A stretch of DNA of 39,945 bases from an uncultured Mycoplasmatota bacterium (GTDB lineage Bacteria > Bacillota_I > Bacilli_A > RF39 > UBA660): assembly GCA_947056845.1 (NCBI GenBank), contig CAMSCJ010000001.1:160442-200386 (forward strand). Direction: 5' to 3'. Made by a program: the position numbers and the translations under genes. A model generated the notes under the pieces. It worked only from the letters and a program-made list of their open reading frames with translations, ran no database searches and was not told where the DNA came from. The stretch's first letter is position 1, and each line of letters starts with the position of its first letter. Positions 1-8,203 of this stretch are shown piece after piece.

Positions 1-19
1 TACAAAAATAGATAAATTA

Positions 20-763
20 TTAAATTTCATTTAACTCATTAAGAAATTTTTTTGACTTTAAATAAAGACCCGTATAACGGTCATAATACTCATCTAAAAA
101 AACATTTACCTCTGTTTTTAATTTCAATGATATATCTAAGTTAGTAATCTTAGATATGTCAACATAATAGAGCATTCTAATTAACTTTATAGTTTTTTTA
201 TCAACTATTTTCTCATTTTGTCTACAATTATTACAAACAAGACCTCCTCTTGAACTAGATAGAGTCGCAATCGAAGTTCTATTGCCACAAACACAGCAAC
301 CATCTAAAACAGGCATAACCCCTAAATACGCCAAATACTTAAGTTCTAGAATATTTGTAATAACTAGTGCATCAAATCCATCATTGATTTTTAAGATAGA
401 TGATAACATTAAGTCATAAATTTTGCAACTATAGTTATGCTTCATGACTTGTTCTGCTAACTCTAAAATAAAATAAACATAGCTTATTGATTTAAGTGAT
501 AAATCCGTTTTAATATTTTTTAAATTATTAATTATATCAACACTAATTAGAGTCGATAGTTTGCCCTCTTTGTACTTAATATTGAATTTCCCAAAAGTCA
601 GCTTTGTACTGACACTTCTAAGAGGGCTTTTTAAAGATTTACATCCCTTCGATAGCACACCAATAACGCCATATTCTTTGGTAATGATATTTAGTATTTT
701 ACTAGATTCACTATATGGTGTTTCACTTAAAACTATGCCTTCAACTTGCGTTAACATTGTCAT
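20..763 (-). CDS. recO: DNA repair protein RecO
   Basis: RecO acts in RecF-pathway recombinational repair, binding single-stranded DNA and helping RecR load RecA. The N-terminus carries the family pattern EGIVL...Y.E.SKIL of the OB-fold. A CxxC...CxxC zinc finger lies around residues 156-180. The open frame begins at a TTG (775), but the ATG at 763 gives the normal RecO N-terminus, with an ATG at 757 as an alternative; the product is about 247 residues, a usual length. The start lies inside the end of the upstream DUF1653 gene, so translation is probably coupled. It is the last gene of the era, YqzL, DUF1653, recO run. Confidence 0.93.
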   Translation of the reverse strand: MTMLTQVEGIVLSETPYSESSKILNIITKEYGVIGVLSKGCKSLKSPLRSVSTKLTFGKFNIKYKEGKLSTLISVDIINNLKNIKTDLSLKSISYVYFILELAEQVMKHNYSCKIYDLMLSSILKINDGFDALVITNILELKYLAYLGVMPVLDGCCVCGNRTSIATLSSSRGGLVCNNCRQNEKIVDKKTIKLIRMLYYVDISKITNLDISLKLKTEVNVFLDEYYDRYTGLYLKSKKFLNELNEI

Positions 764-977
764 CAACCAACTCAAAACGATAATTTTGTTTAATATTTGG
801 GTATTTTTCCTTATCGACTAATGATGTAAACATTTCAATAGGACGAGCCCAAAAATCATTTCCATGTGTATAAACAACTAATGTTTCTTCTGTTTCCGAA
901 TGGCGAGCTAAACAAATTACTTTACACAAGGCACCTTTAAAATGTCGATACGTTCTTCCAACTATTACTTCCACCAA
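741..977 (-). CDS. DUF1653 family small protein
   Basis: A 78-residue protein matching the DUF1653 pattern: GRTYRHFKG near the N-terminus, then ..VVYTHGNDFWARP.. and a terminal segment ..NYRFE... The molecular function of the family is unknown. The start is either TTG at 977 or GTG at 974; GGAAAG, about 9 bases upstream of the TTG, fits as a ribosome binding site. The gene ends in TGA within the first codons of recO, overlapping it by about 20 bases. Its position between a YqzL-like microprotein and recO suggests expression with the DNA repair genes but does not give a function. Confidence 0.82.
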   Translation of the reverse strand: MVEVIVGRTYRHFKGALCKVICLARHSETEETLVVYTHGNDFWARPIEMFTSLVDKEKYPNIKQNYRFELVDDNVNAS

Positions 978-983
978 TAATCA

Positions 984-1070
984 CTACTTTCCTTTTTCTT
1001 GTTTATATTTTATATAATATTCAATCTTTCCTGTATGTTTAAATAAATCCCATAATAATTTTTTATTCAT
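984..1070 (-). CDS. yqzL: YqzL-like microprotein (28 aa)
   Basis: A 28-codon reading frame runs from ATG at 1070 to TAG, preceded by the good ribosome binding site AAAGGTG. The peptide contains LLWDLFKHTGKIEYYIKYK, which has the same shape as YqzL of Bacillus (W-x-x-F-x-x-T-G-x-I-x-x-Y-x-x-x-K). In Bacillus subtilis yqzL lies between era and recO, as here. The recognition rests on the motif plus this position. The role of the family is not known. It ends only a few bases before the DUF1653 start. Confidence 0.75.
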   Translation of the reverse strand: MNKKLLWDLFKHTGKIEYYIKYKQEKGK

Positions 1071-1133
1071 AATCAATCACCTTTCATATATATAGTGATT
1101 AATTTTAAATAAATTTATTCAAAATATTTAAAT

Positions 1134-2021
1134 TTATAGTTCAAAATCATTATAACCAAATTCTGCTAAATATTTTTCTTTATCACGCCATTTTTTAATA
1201 GTCTTAACATATATATCTAAAAACACTTTTTTCCCAACAAATTGTTCAATTTCCTTTCTTGCCTTAATTCCAATGTCTTTAATTTTATTCCCATTATGAC
1301 CAATAATAATTTTTTTTAAGGAATCTCTATCAACAATGACACAGGCATTAATAATAAAAGCATTTTTTTTATTTTCTATTTTCTCAATAATACAAGTTAG
1401 AGAGTGAGGAACTTCATCATCAGTTAAATTAAATATTTTTTCTCTAATTAACTCTGAAATAATAAACTCTTTTGATTTATTGGTAACTTGATTATCAGAA
1501 AAATACTTTATGTTATCTGTTAAATGCTCTTTAAGAACTTTTATTAAAGTATCAATATTCTTATTTTTTAAAGCTGATACGGGAATTATTTCACAAAAAT
1601 TATATAATTCTTTGTATTCGGCTATTTTCAAAAATATTTCATCTTTAGTCATTTTATCAATCTTATTTAAAATTAAAATAACGGGTTTATTTAAATTATT
1701 GAATTTTTCAATAATATATTTATCGCCACCACCTAAAGAACAACTAGCATCAACTAAAAATAAAATAATATCAACATCATCTATACTGTAATAAGCCTGT
1801 TTATTTAGATATTTGCCTAATTTATGATTAGGCTTATGAATGCCTGGTGTATCGACAAAAACCATCTGTGTTTCTGAATCATTATATATTCCCTGAATGA
1901 TATTTCTAGTTGTTTGTGGTTTATTAGAAGTTATAGCAATTTTTTTACCGATAATTTGATTCATAAGAGTTGACTTCCCAACATTAGGTCTACCTATTAA
2001 ACCTACAAAACCAGATTTCAT
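1134..2021 (-). CDS. era: GTPase Era
   Basis: Era is an essential Ras-like GTPase that binds the 3' end of 16S rRNA during 30S subunit assembly. The GTPase domain shows GRPNVGKST (G1, residues 10-18), DTPG (G3) and NKID (G4). The C-terminal KH domain shows IIGHNGNKIKDIG followed by KVFLDIYVK and a final KWRDKEKYLAEFG. Its 295 residues are normal. The ATG at 2021 follows a GGTGA site. It heads the run era, YqzL-like, DUF1653, recO. No cdd, dgkA or ybeY lies upstream, where Bacillus has them; a 490-base non-coding gap is there instead. Confidence 0.97.
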   Translation of the reverse strand: MKSGFVGLIGRPNVGKSTLMNQIIGKKIAITSNKPQTTRNIIQGIYNDSETQMVFVDTPGIHKPNHKLGKYLNKQAYYSIDDVDIILFLVDASCSLGGGDKYIIEKFNNLNKPVILILNKIDKMTKDEIFLKIAEYKELYNFCEIIPVSALKNKNIDTLIKVLKEHLTDNIKYFSDNQVTNKSKEFIISELIREKIFNLTDDEVPHSLTCIIEKIENKKNAFIINACVIVDRDSLKKIIIGHNGNKIKDIGIKARKEIEQFVGKKVFLDIYVKTIKKWRDKEKYLAEFGYNDFEL

Positions 2022-2169
2022 ATTAAATCACCATTTTTTGTTAATAGCTTAAATAGTTGTATATACATAATTATTCCTCAATTCTACATACCTATAACTA
2101 TATTTTAACATATTTATCGGCGTTTAGTATATATAAAATATGTAATTATTTGGATTAAACTTTTATTAA

Positions 2170-2255
2170 AAATAGGTTAAGCAAAAAATGACTACTGAAA
2201 ATTAGCATCTAATTATTTATAGTCATTATTTTATATATTAATTTTTAACCTATTT
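2170..2255. repeat. Triple-nested inverted repeat, possible structured RNA or MITE remnant
   Basis: Three collinear pairs of perfect arms nest inside each other: an outer 11-base pair (2170-2180 with 2245-2255, AAATAGGTTAA), a middle 8-base pair (2187-2194 with 2220-2227, AATGACTA) and an inner 6-base pair (2200-2205 with 2209-2214, AATTAG) around a three-base loop. On the minus strand the last arm runs into a short T stretch. Three concentric stems are hard to explain by AT-richness alone. It could be a small RNA, a terminator-like element or the remains of a miniature inverted-repeat element. Confidence 0.5.
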
Positions 2256-2468
2256 ATAAAAATTTGAATTAGAAAATTATTCAAAATTTATAAATTTATC
2301 TTAAAGCTTATATCTATTTTAATAGTTTAATTAATTCAAATATTAATATAGCAGTCATATTTTTATCAAGTATATTTCATTAGTTGTTATTAATCTTAGA
2401 TTTAAACGATTATTGTACTGAAACATATAAATATTAATTATGGATTTATGTCAAGTTTTTAAAAAGCA

Positions 2469-2505
2469 AAAAAGAATTATAAATTATTTTTTATAATTCT
2501 TTTTT
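2469..2505 (-). terminator. Rho-independent terminator of tsf
   Basis: A perfect 15-base stem (2469-2483 with 2490-2504) with a 6-base loop whose right arm on the minus strand ends in a T run, starting right after the tsf stop codon. Confidence 0.8.
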
Positions 2506-2513
2506 ATTTAATG

Positions 2514-3392
2514 TTAAATATTATTGATTTGTTTTGCAACTTCATCAGCAAAATTTTCTTCTTTTTTATCAATACCTTCTCCAACTTCATAGCGAGTCAT
2601 TGAAGTAATTTTTCCACCATTATTTGCAACAAATTTGGCAACAGTTTCTTTGTTTTCAGCTTTAATAAAAATTTGATTTTCTAAAGCAACATCTTCATAG
2701 TATTTATTAATCTTTCCAACTAAGATACTATCAATACGATCAGCTGGTTTTCCCTCATTAATTAATTGTTCTCTAATTACTTCTTTTTCTTTCTCTAAAA
2801 CATCAGCTGGAACTTCATCACTTTTTAAATATAGTGGACGCATAGCAGCGGCATGCATTGCAACATCTTTAGCTACCTCTTCTGTTGTATTCTCTGTTAC
2901 TATCAAGGTAGCAATTTTACCACCCATGTGAATATATGAACCAAATTGTTCATTATCTTTTTTAGTAATTTTTTGGAATCTTCTTAAACTTAATTTTTCA
3001 CCTATTTTAGCTGTCTTATTTATAATTAAGGATTCAATTGTTTCACCATTAGTTGTTAGTGCTAGAACATCTTCTAATGATTGTGCATCACTATTTATAA
3101 TTGTTTTTAAAATCGTTTGAACCATATCTAAAAATTCATCATTTTTAGCTACAAAATCTGTTTCAGAATTAACCTCAACAATAACTGCATTATTTCCTTC
3201 AATTAAAATAGAAGCAATCCCTTCTGCAGCAATACGATCAGCCTTCTTAGCTGCTTTGGCAATTCCTTTTTCTCTTAGCCAATTAACAGCTTCATCAATA
3301 TTGCCATTTGTCGCATCTAATGCTTTTTTACAATCAAGCATACCTGCGCCAGTCATTTCTCTTAAATCTTTTACTAAACTTGGACTTACCAT
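2514..3392 (-). CDS. tsf: Elongation factor Ts
   Basis: EF-Ts is the guanine nucleotide exchange factor for EF-Tu. The N-terminal UBA-like segment contains LREMTGAGMLDCKKAL and NIDEAVNWLREKG, and the EF-Tu contact motif TDFVAKN is at residues 78-84. The 292 residues match the family. The ATG at 3392 follows an AGAAGGGAAG site. It is the second gene of the rpsB-tsf operon, 59 bases after rpsB, with a strong terminator after it. pyrH, the usual third gene, is missing. Confidence 0.98.
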   Translation of the reverse strand: MVSPSLVKDLREMTGAGMLDCKKALDATNGNIDEAVNWLREKGIAKAAKKADRIAAEGIASILIEGNNAVIVEVNSETDFVAKNDEFLDMVQTILKTIINSDAQSLEDVLALTTNGETIESLIINKTAKIGEKLSLRRFQKITKKDNEQFGSYIHMGGKIATLIVTENTTEEVAKDVAMHAAAMRPLYLKSDEVPADVLEKEKEVIREQLINEGKPADRIDSILVGKINKYYEDVALENQIFIKAENKETVAKFVANNGGKITSMTRYEVGEGIDKKEENFADEVAKQINNI

Positions 3393-3451
3393 TTATATCT
3401 TCCCTTCTTTTAAAATTAAAGATGATTTATTTAAAATCACCTTAATATTTA

Positions 3452-4489
3452 TTATTTTAAAGCATCGATTAATTCTGACTTTTTCATTGTCGAATAACCT
3501 TTTACTTCTTTTTTCTTAGCCATTTCACGAAGTTCAGCAACTGTTAATGTACTTAAATCAATACTAGCTTTTTCTTCTTTTACAGTAACTTTTTCTTCTT
3601 TAACTTCTTTTACAGTTTCTTTTGTTGGAGCTATTTCTCTTTTTTCATTTCTTCTATCATTATTGAAATTTTTTCGTTCTTCAAATCTTTTATTATTTTC
3701 AAATCGTCTTGGTCTATCTTCTTTTTTCTTAACTGAATCAACAGCTCTTTGCATTATTTCATTGGCATTACTATTTTTATCTTCATCTTTAACATAGTCA
3801 ACTAATTTTTCGCCTTGAGCTTCACATATAGCATTAGCCATAACACCAGTAATTAATTTAACTGCTCTAATAGCGTCATCATTACCAGGAATTACATAAT
3901 CAACCATATCAGGATCACAGTTAGTATCTACAATTCCAAAAACAGGAATATGAAGTTTTCTAGCTTCTCTAATTGCAATTTCTTCTTTTGAAGGATCGAC
4001 AATATATAAAGCTTCTGGTAATTTATACATTTCTCGAATACCACATAAAAGTTTATTTAATTTGTCATATTCTTTCTTTAGACCAATAACTTCTTTTTTA
4101 GGTAATAAATCGAAATATCCTTCTTTTTCCATTTTTTCGATTTCTTCTAATCTTTTAACTCTTCTTCTAATTGTTTTAAAGTTTGTTAAAGTTCCACCTA
4201 ACCATCTTTCAGTAACATAATAAGATTTTGAACGAAGAGCTTCTTCTCTAACAGCTTCTTGTGCTTGTTTTCTTGTCCCAACTAATAAAACTTTTCCACC
4301 ATTTGCAACGATATTTCTTAAAGCAATATATGCCTCTTCAATTTTCTTTGCAGTCTTTTGTAAATCGATAATATATATATCATCTCTTGATGTAAATATA
4401 TATTCTTTCATTTTAGGATTCCATCTTTTTGTCTGATGACCAAAATGAACACCCGCTTCTAATAAATAACTCATTGACACTACTGCCAT
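3452..4489 (-). CDS. rpsB: Ribosomal protein S2 with long C-terminal extension
   Basis: S2 of the 30S subunit. The ribosomal domain (about residues 1-240) begins [19 protein letters not shown] and contains [12 protein letters not shown] and ..[13 protein letters not shown]... The open frame extends upstream to 4522, but those extra codons are the ribosome binding site (AAAGGAGGA) read as protein, so the ATG at 4489 is the start, giving 345 residues. That is roughly 100 more than usual S2. The extra part is a Lys/Arg/Glu/Asn-rich linker and a final 35-residue module ([29 protein letters not shown]) resembling the SAP/Rho N-terminal helix-extended-loop-helix fold. It is followed by tsf. Confidence 0.96.
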   Translation of the reverse strand: MAVVSMSYLLEAGVHFGHQTKRWNPKMKEYIFTSRDDIYIIDLQKTAKKIEEAYIALRNIVANGGKVLLVGTRKQAQEAVREEALRSKSYYVTERWLGGTLTNFKTIRRRVKRLEEIEKMEKEGYFDLLPKKEVIGLKKEYDKLNKLLCGIREMYKLPEALYIVDPSKEEIAIREARKLHIPVFGIVDTNCDPDMVDYVIPGNDDAIRAVKLITGVMANAICEAQGEKLVDYVKDEDKNSNANEIMQRAVDSVKKKEDRPRRFENNKRFEERKNFNNDRRNEKREIAPTKETVKEVKEEKVTVKEEKASIDLSTLTVAELREMAKKKEVKGYSTMKKSELIDALK

Positions 4490-4581
4490 TTTCTTCCTCC
4501 TTTTGTTATTTTCCTCCGACATGTCATCTTTAAAATTCCACCATAAGGCACTAGGAACTTAAATCAATGTCGTGCGTATTT

Positions 4582-4621
4582 GAAAAAGCCAAATGTATTA
4601 TATCATTAAATTGGCTTTTGA
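4582..4621 (-). terminator. Probable terminator of the uppS-rseP operon
   Basis: AAAAGCCAA and TTGGCTTTT form a 9-base stem on the minus strand around a 17- to 18-base loop, with the right arm ending in five T. The loop holds the -10 of the rpsB promoter. The large loop makes termination less certain; it could instead be an operator-like palindrome. Confidence 0.5.
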
Positions 4622-4625
4622 GCAA
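4597..4625 (-). promoter_or_regulatory. rpsB promoter, overlapping the upstream terminator
   Basis: Read on the minus strand: -35 TTGCTC (4620-4625), a 17-base spacer and -10 TATAAT (4597-4602), extended by TGA just before it. It predicts an rpsB leader of about 100 nucleotides. The -10 lies in the loop of an inverted repeat that looks like the terminator of the preceding operon. Confidence 0.72.
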
Positions 4626-4680
4626 CAATTTTTTTAAAATTTCGATACTCATATAATTATATGCATAAATAATAATCTAA

Positions 4681-5025
4681 TTATATCCATCTACTTGTCT
4701 CAACTGCTTTAACCATAGTCTTTTTAAATTTTTCATATTCATTTATCAAAATAGTATTGATATCCTGAATATAATTATCTTCCATATTGTCTAAGTTACA
4801 ATTAATGAACTGAAAAAAATTTTGATCAACAATATAAATTTTCATAATATTATCTATCTTTTTTAGCATTTTAACTTCTTCTTTATTAGTTAAATCTACA
4901 TTATAAATTGAAGTTTGATAATTTTTTAATAACATTTCACTTATATAATCATCTTTATTAAAACAAAAATCATTAATAAAATTATAATTTTTAAAATATT
5001 TACTATAATCAACAGATGTAGTCAT
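4681..5025 (-). CDS. Hypothetical protein (114 aa)
   Basis: I do not recognise this protein. It is a soluble, Asn/Asp/Lys-rich 114-residue sequence without signal peptide or membrane segment, ending ..MVKAVETSRWI. Its start abuts the end of rseP (4-base ATGA-type junction region), so it is probably the last gene of the uppS-cdsA-rseP operon. The probable operon terminator follows before rpsB. The position next to a site-2 protease may be incidental. Confidence 0.7.
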   Translation of the reverse strand: MTTSVDYSKYFKNYNFINDFCFNKDDYISEMLLKNYQTSIYNVDLTNKEEVKMLKKIDNIMKIYIVDQNFFQFINCNLDNMEDNYIQDINTILINEYEKFKKTMVKAVETSRWI

Positions 5026-6065
5026 TAAAATAACCTCATAATGTCATTATACGTAATAACAACCATTAATACCATTAACAAAATCATTCCTACTGCATGA
5101 ATTGTATTTTCAATTTTTGAATCAACTGGCTTTCCCTTAATTTTTTCTATAATTAGAAATAGTAAACGACCTCCATCAAAGGCTGGCAATGGCAATATAT
5201 TAATAAAACCAACATTGACACATAATAAACCAACTAAATTCATCATTGTTAAAATGCCATATTTACTAGCCTCACCAACAATATTATAAATACCAACTGG
5301 GCCAGATAGATTGTTAAGTGATAGCTTCCCAGTAATTAAATAAAAGATAACTAAAACCATTTGATGAATAAGTGAAAATATATTTGTGAAAGCATATTTT
5401 AATGCTGGTAAAAAACCTTTTTCATAATTATTTTTATAAGAGAAACCATAATAATATGTTTTAACATCTTCCTCTGTTTCTTTTTCAAGTGGTGTAATAG
5501 TAACAGTTTTAGTAGCACCAGATTCAGTTAAAATAACAAATTCAAAGTCCTTACCTAAGTTAATATTAAGCTCCAGATCTAATTGTGACATTGATTTTAT
5601 TTTTTTCCCATTTAATTCAAGAATTTGACTATTTGGCTCTAGTCCTGCTTGAAAAGCAGGACTAGTCTCATCAACCGCATTTATATAAGTTTCTTTGCTT
5701 GGAGAACCATTTATTAATCCAATTATAAAAAATAAAACGATAGCTAGTAAAAAATTAAACAATACTCCAGCTATAATAGTCATAAATCTTTGAAACCAAG
5801 TTTTGGATTGCAACTGCTTTTCTTTAGGTATATCTTTATCTTCTTCAACAGATTCACCTGCCATTTGAACATATCCACCAATTGGAAATAAACGAATACT
5901 GTAAATAGTTTCGTCCTTTTTACTATGAATTTGAAATAACTTAGGTCCCATCCCTATAGAAAATTCATAAACATATATTCCTGCTCTTTTGGCAAAAATG
6001 AAATGACCTAATTCGTGAATCATAACAGTAATACCAAGAATTAAAATAAAATATATAAGTGTCAT
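5025..6065 (-). CDS. rseP: RIP metalloprotease RseP (site-2 protease family)
   Basis: An intramembrane zinc metalloprotease that cleaves membrane-anchored regulators such as anti-sigma factors and leftover signal peptides. The HELGHF zinc motif lies in the first membrane segment (about residues 18-23), a PDZ domain occupies the middle (..ETSPAFQAGLEPNSQILELNGKKI..), and the second catalytic motif NILPLPAFDGGR is near the C-terminus. The open frame begins at 6110, but the ATG at 6065 follows a GGGGGAAA site and gives the standard N-terminus MTLIYFILILGITVMIHE, for 346 residues. It follows cdsA by a few bases; dxr, which usually sits between them, is absent. Confidence 0.95.
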   Translation of the reverse strand: MTLIYFILILGITVMIHELGHFIFAKRAGIYVYEFSIGMGPKLFQIHSKKDETIYSIRLFPIGGYVQMAGESVEEDKDIPKEKQLQSKTWFQRFMTIIAGVLFNFLLAIVLFFIIGLINGSPSKETYINAVDETSPAFQAGLEPNSQILELNGKKIKSMSQLDLELNINLGKDFEFVILTESGATKTVTITPLEKETEEDVKTYYYGFSYKNNYEKGFLPALKYAFTNIFSLIHQMVLVIFYLITGKLSLNNLSGPVGIYNIVGEASKYGILTMMNLVGLLCVNVGFINILPLPAFDGGRLLFLIIEKIKGKPVDSKIENTIHAVGMILLMVLMVVITYNDIMRLF

Positions 6066-6078
6066 AATATTTCCCCCT

Positions 6079-6876
6079 CTAAATAAGTGAAATAAAGAAC
6101 ATAAAACCAAGTGAAATAAAAATAATACTATCTAAGCGATCTAAAATGCCACCATGTCCAGGCATGATATTAGAGAAATCTTTTTTGCCGAAATAACGCT
6201 TAATAGCCGAAAAGACCAAATCACCAAATTGACCAATAATCGATAAAAATGTTGTCATAAAAATAACTATATAAAGTGGTAATGTACTATCAACAAAAGT
6301 ATTATAAAAAGTACTAGCAATAAAAACACCTAATACGGTTCCCCCAACCATTCCTTCAACTGTCTTTTTAGGTGAAATATCGGACAACAATTTGTTTTTC
6401 CCAATTAATAAACCTGTGAAAAGGGCAAAAGTATCAGTAAAGATAGCTATTATTAATAAATATAATAATATGTTTAATCCTTCGCTACGAAGTAACGTAA
6501 ATAGTGAAAATGATACGCCTAAGAAGAAAACCCCGCCAATTAAATAAAAAGCATCGTTAACACTATACAGTTTTCTATCATGATATAAAACGGTAGGGAT
6601 TAAAAACGTTAGAAAAACCCCTGCGATAAGACGATAATCAACTGACAATAAATAATTATTTGAAGAATTAAAGAAAATGATTAATCCTAATGCAATATAA
6701 GAAATAAATTCAATAAAGACGGGGATTTCTTTTTTACTTTTTTTAATATCTAAAAATTCTTTTAATCCTAAAATAGCTAGAATGAAAGCAGTGATATCAA
6801 ATAAAATACCACCACTTATTAATATAGGTATTATAACTAAAAGAGCAATAGTTGCACTAATTATTCTTATTTTCAT
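6079..6876 (-). CDS. cdsA: Phosphatidate cytidylyltransferase
   Basis: Makes CDP-diacylglycerol from CTP and phosphatidic acid in the membrane, the branch point to phosphatidylglycerol and related lipids. The C-terminal signature S.IKRYFGKKDFSNIMPGHGGILDRLDS matches the CDS family pattern, and the rest is a series of hydrophobic segments. The open frame starts at a TTG (6891), but the ATG at 6876 has a GGAGG site embedded in the last codons of uppS and follows its stop by one base, so the two are coupled. The product is 265 residues. Confidence 0.95.
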   Translation of the reverse strand: MKIRIISATIALLVIIPILISGGILFDITAFILAILGLKEFLDIKKSKKEIPVFIEFISYIALGLIIFFNSSNNYLLSVDYRLIAGVFLTFLIPTVLYHDRKLYSVNDAFYLIGGVFFLGVSFSLFTLLRSEGLNILLYLLIIAIFTDTFALFTGLLIGKNKLLSDISPKKTVEGMVGGTVLGVFIASTFYNTFVDSTLPLYIVIFMTTFLSIIGQFGDLVFSAIKRYFGKKDFSNIMPGHGGILDRLDSIIFISLGFMFFISLI

Positions 6877-6877
6877 A

Positions 6878-7582
6878 TTAATTTCCTCCAAATCGTCTAT
6901 CTCTTTTATTATATTCTATTAGAGCTTGTTCAAATTCTTGTTCCTTAAAATCTGGAAAGTATTTTGGGCAAAAATAAAGTTCAGAATATGCTGATTCCCA
7001 TAACATAAAGCTACTAGTACGCATTTCACCACTTGTTCTGATAACTAAATCAACTGGTGGTAAATTCTGATATAAATATTTTGTAAAATTTTCCCTATTT
7101 AAATCATTAATATCTAATAGACCTTTATTAACATCATCACATATTTTTTTGGTAGCATCAACTATTTCCTCATTACCATCATAATTAAAGCAAAAATTAA
7201 TTGTTCCACGGGTATTATTTTTTGTTTTTTCTGCTACTACTTCCATAGCTTCTAAAACATCACTTCTTAAACCAGTCTTTTTACCAGAAAAAATAATTTT
7301 TATATTTTCAGCATTATATTTTTTAGAAAAAGTCTTAAATTTATTAACTGCCATATCCATCAGTAATTTAACTTCTTCTGAACTCCTTTTAAAATTTTCT
7401 GTTGAAAAAACATATGCACTAACTACTTTTACGCCACAATCAATCATATAACTAAACAATTTTTCTATATTTTCTACGCCAGCTTTATGTCCATCAATTG
7501 ACTTTAAACCTTTTTCTCTAGCCCAACGTCGATTACCATCCGCTATAACACCAATATGATTAGGTATTTTTAATTCATTCAT
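6878..7582 (-). CDS. uppS: Isoprenyl transferase (undecaprenyl diphosphate synthase)
   Basis: A cis-prenyltransferase that builds the C55 lipid carrier used for peptidoglycan and teichoic acids. The N-terminus has HIGVIADGNRRWA with the catalytic Asp, and the C-terminus has RTSGEMRTSSFMLW, ELYFCPKYFPDF and DRRFGG. Its 234 residues are typical. It is the first gene of the uppS-cdsA-rseP operon, with its own promoter in the divergent region. Confidence 0.96.
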   Translation of the reverse strand: MNELKIPNHIGVIADGNRRWAREKGLKSIDGHKAGVENIEKLFSYMIDCGVKVVSAYVFSTENFKRSSEEVKLLMDMAVNKFKTFSKKYNAENIKIIFSGKKTGLRSDVLEAMEVVAEKTKNNTRGTINFCFNYDGNEEIVDATKKICDDVNKGLLDINDLNRENFTKYLYQNLPPVDLVIRTSGEMRTSSFMLWESAYSELYFCPKYFPDFKEQEFEQALIEYNKRDRRFGGN

Positions 7583-7606
7583 AATTCACCTCATAGTACT
7601 ATGATA

Positions 7607-7635
7607 ATTATAGTATAAATTAATGTTTTATACAA
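7607..7635 (-). promoter_or_regulatory. uppS operon promoter
   Basis: Minus strand: -35 TTGTAT (7630-7635), 17-base spacer, -10 TATAAT (7607-7612), followed by a short leader with GAGGTG before the uppS ATG. Confidence 0.65.
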
Positions 7636-7816
7636 GGTTAATTAACAAATTTTATTTTATCGACAAATTCTAAGTAGCATAAATGATTATTTTTTTAATA
7701 AATAATTATCATATAATACATTCATACAATAATTTTATCAATTCGTGCAATTTTTGCTGAAATAATTTTTCTATAATGTTAAAATATTTGCTTGTCGAAT
7801 AGAAAGGGAGGTTAAT

Positions 7817-8203
7817 ATGAGAAACAATATAAATAAATATTTGACTGATATAGATTTGAATTTAGTTACATATAAAAACGTTCCTAATATTCATGTATTG
7901 GAGCAATATGATTTTGAAGCATTAGATAATAATAGTGAAATTGTTATAGGATCAATATTATTTTCTTTTTCACAAATAGATATTAGTTTTATAAAAGATG
8001 GAATTAAACACTTATATTCATGTATGATTAAGCACTCATCAATAACAGATTGTGTTATTCAAAATACACATAGTATTTTAGATGATAATGAGGAAAAAGT
8101 TATTATTAAAACAATAACTCGTGAAAATATACCAATAGAAGAATATTTTAACTTTCAGTCTTTAGATAAAAATAAGGAAACAAAAGTTTTAGTGTATTGC
8201 TAA
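7817..8203 (+). CDS. Hypothetical protein (128 aa)
   Basis: One of only three plus-strand genes here. I do not recognise it. It is a soluble 128-residue protein without signal peptide, alternating short beta-like and polar stretches (..SEIVIGSILFSFSQIDISFIKDG..). The ATG at 7817 has an excellent AAGGGAGG site. A TATAAT at 7772-7777 may be its -10, without a good -35. The stop codon lies inside the stem of its terminator. It is oriented divergently from uppS and converges on the phosphodiester glycosidase gene. Confidence 0.75.
   Translation: MRNNINKYLTDIDLNLVTYKNVPNIHVLEQYDFEALDNNSEIVIGSILFSFSQIDISFIKDGIKHLYSCMIKHSSITDCVIQNTHSILDDNEEKVIIKTITRENIPIEEYFNFQSLDKNKETKVLVYC

Larger units (their letters stand above)
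2022..2513. other. Non-coding gap between tsf and era
   Basis: About 490 bases with no credible reading frame on either strand. It holds the tsf terminator at its right end and a conspicuous nested inverted repeat at 2170-2255. The era promoter must lie near 2022-2110, but I see no good -35/-10 pair there. Confidence 0.7.

Noticed and set aside
4490..4596. S2 autoregulatory leader
   Set aside because: The rpsB leader has a small TTCC...GGAA stem with GCC/GGT pairing, but I know no established Firmicutes S2-binding motif to match it, and the stem is too weak to claim.
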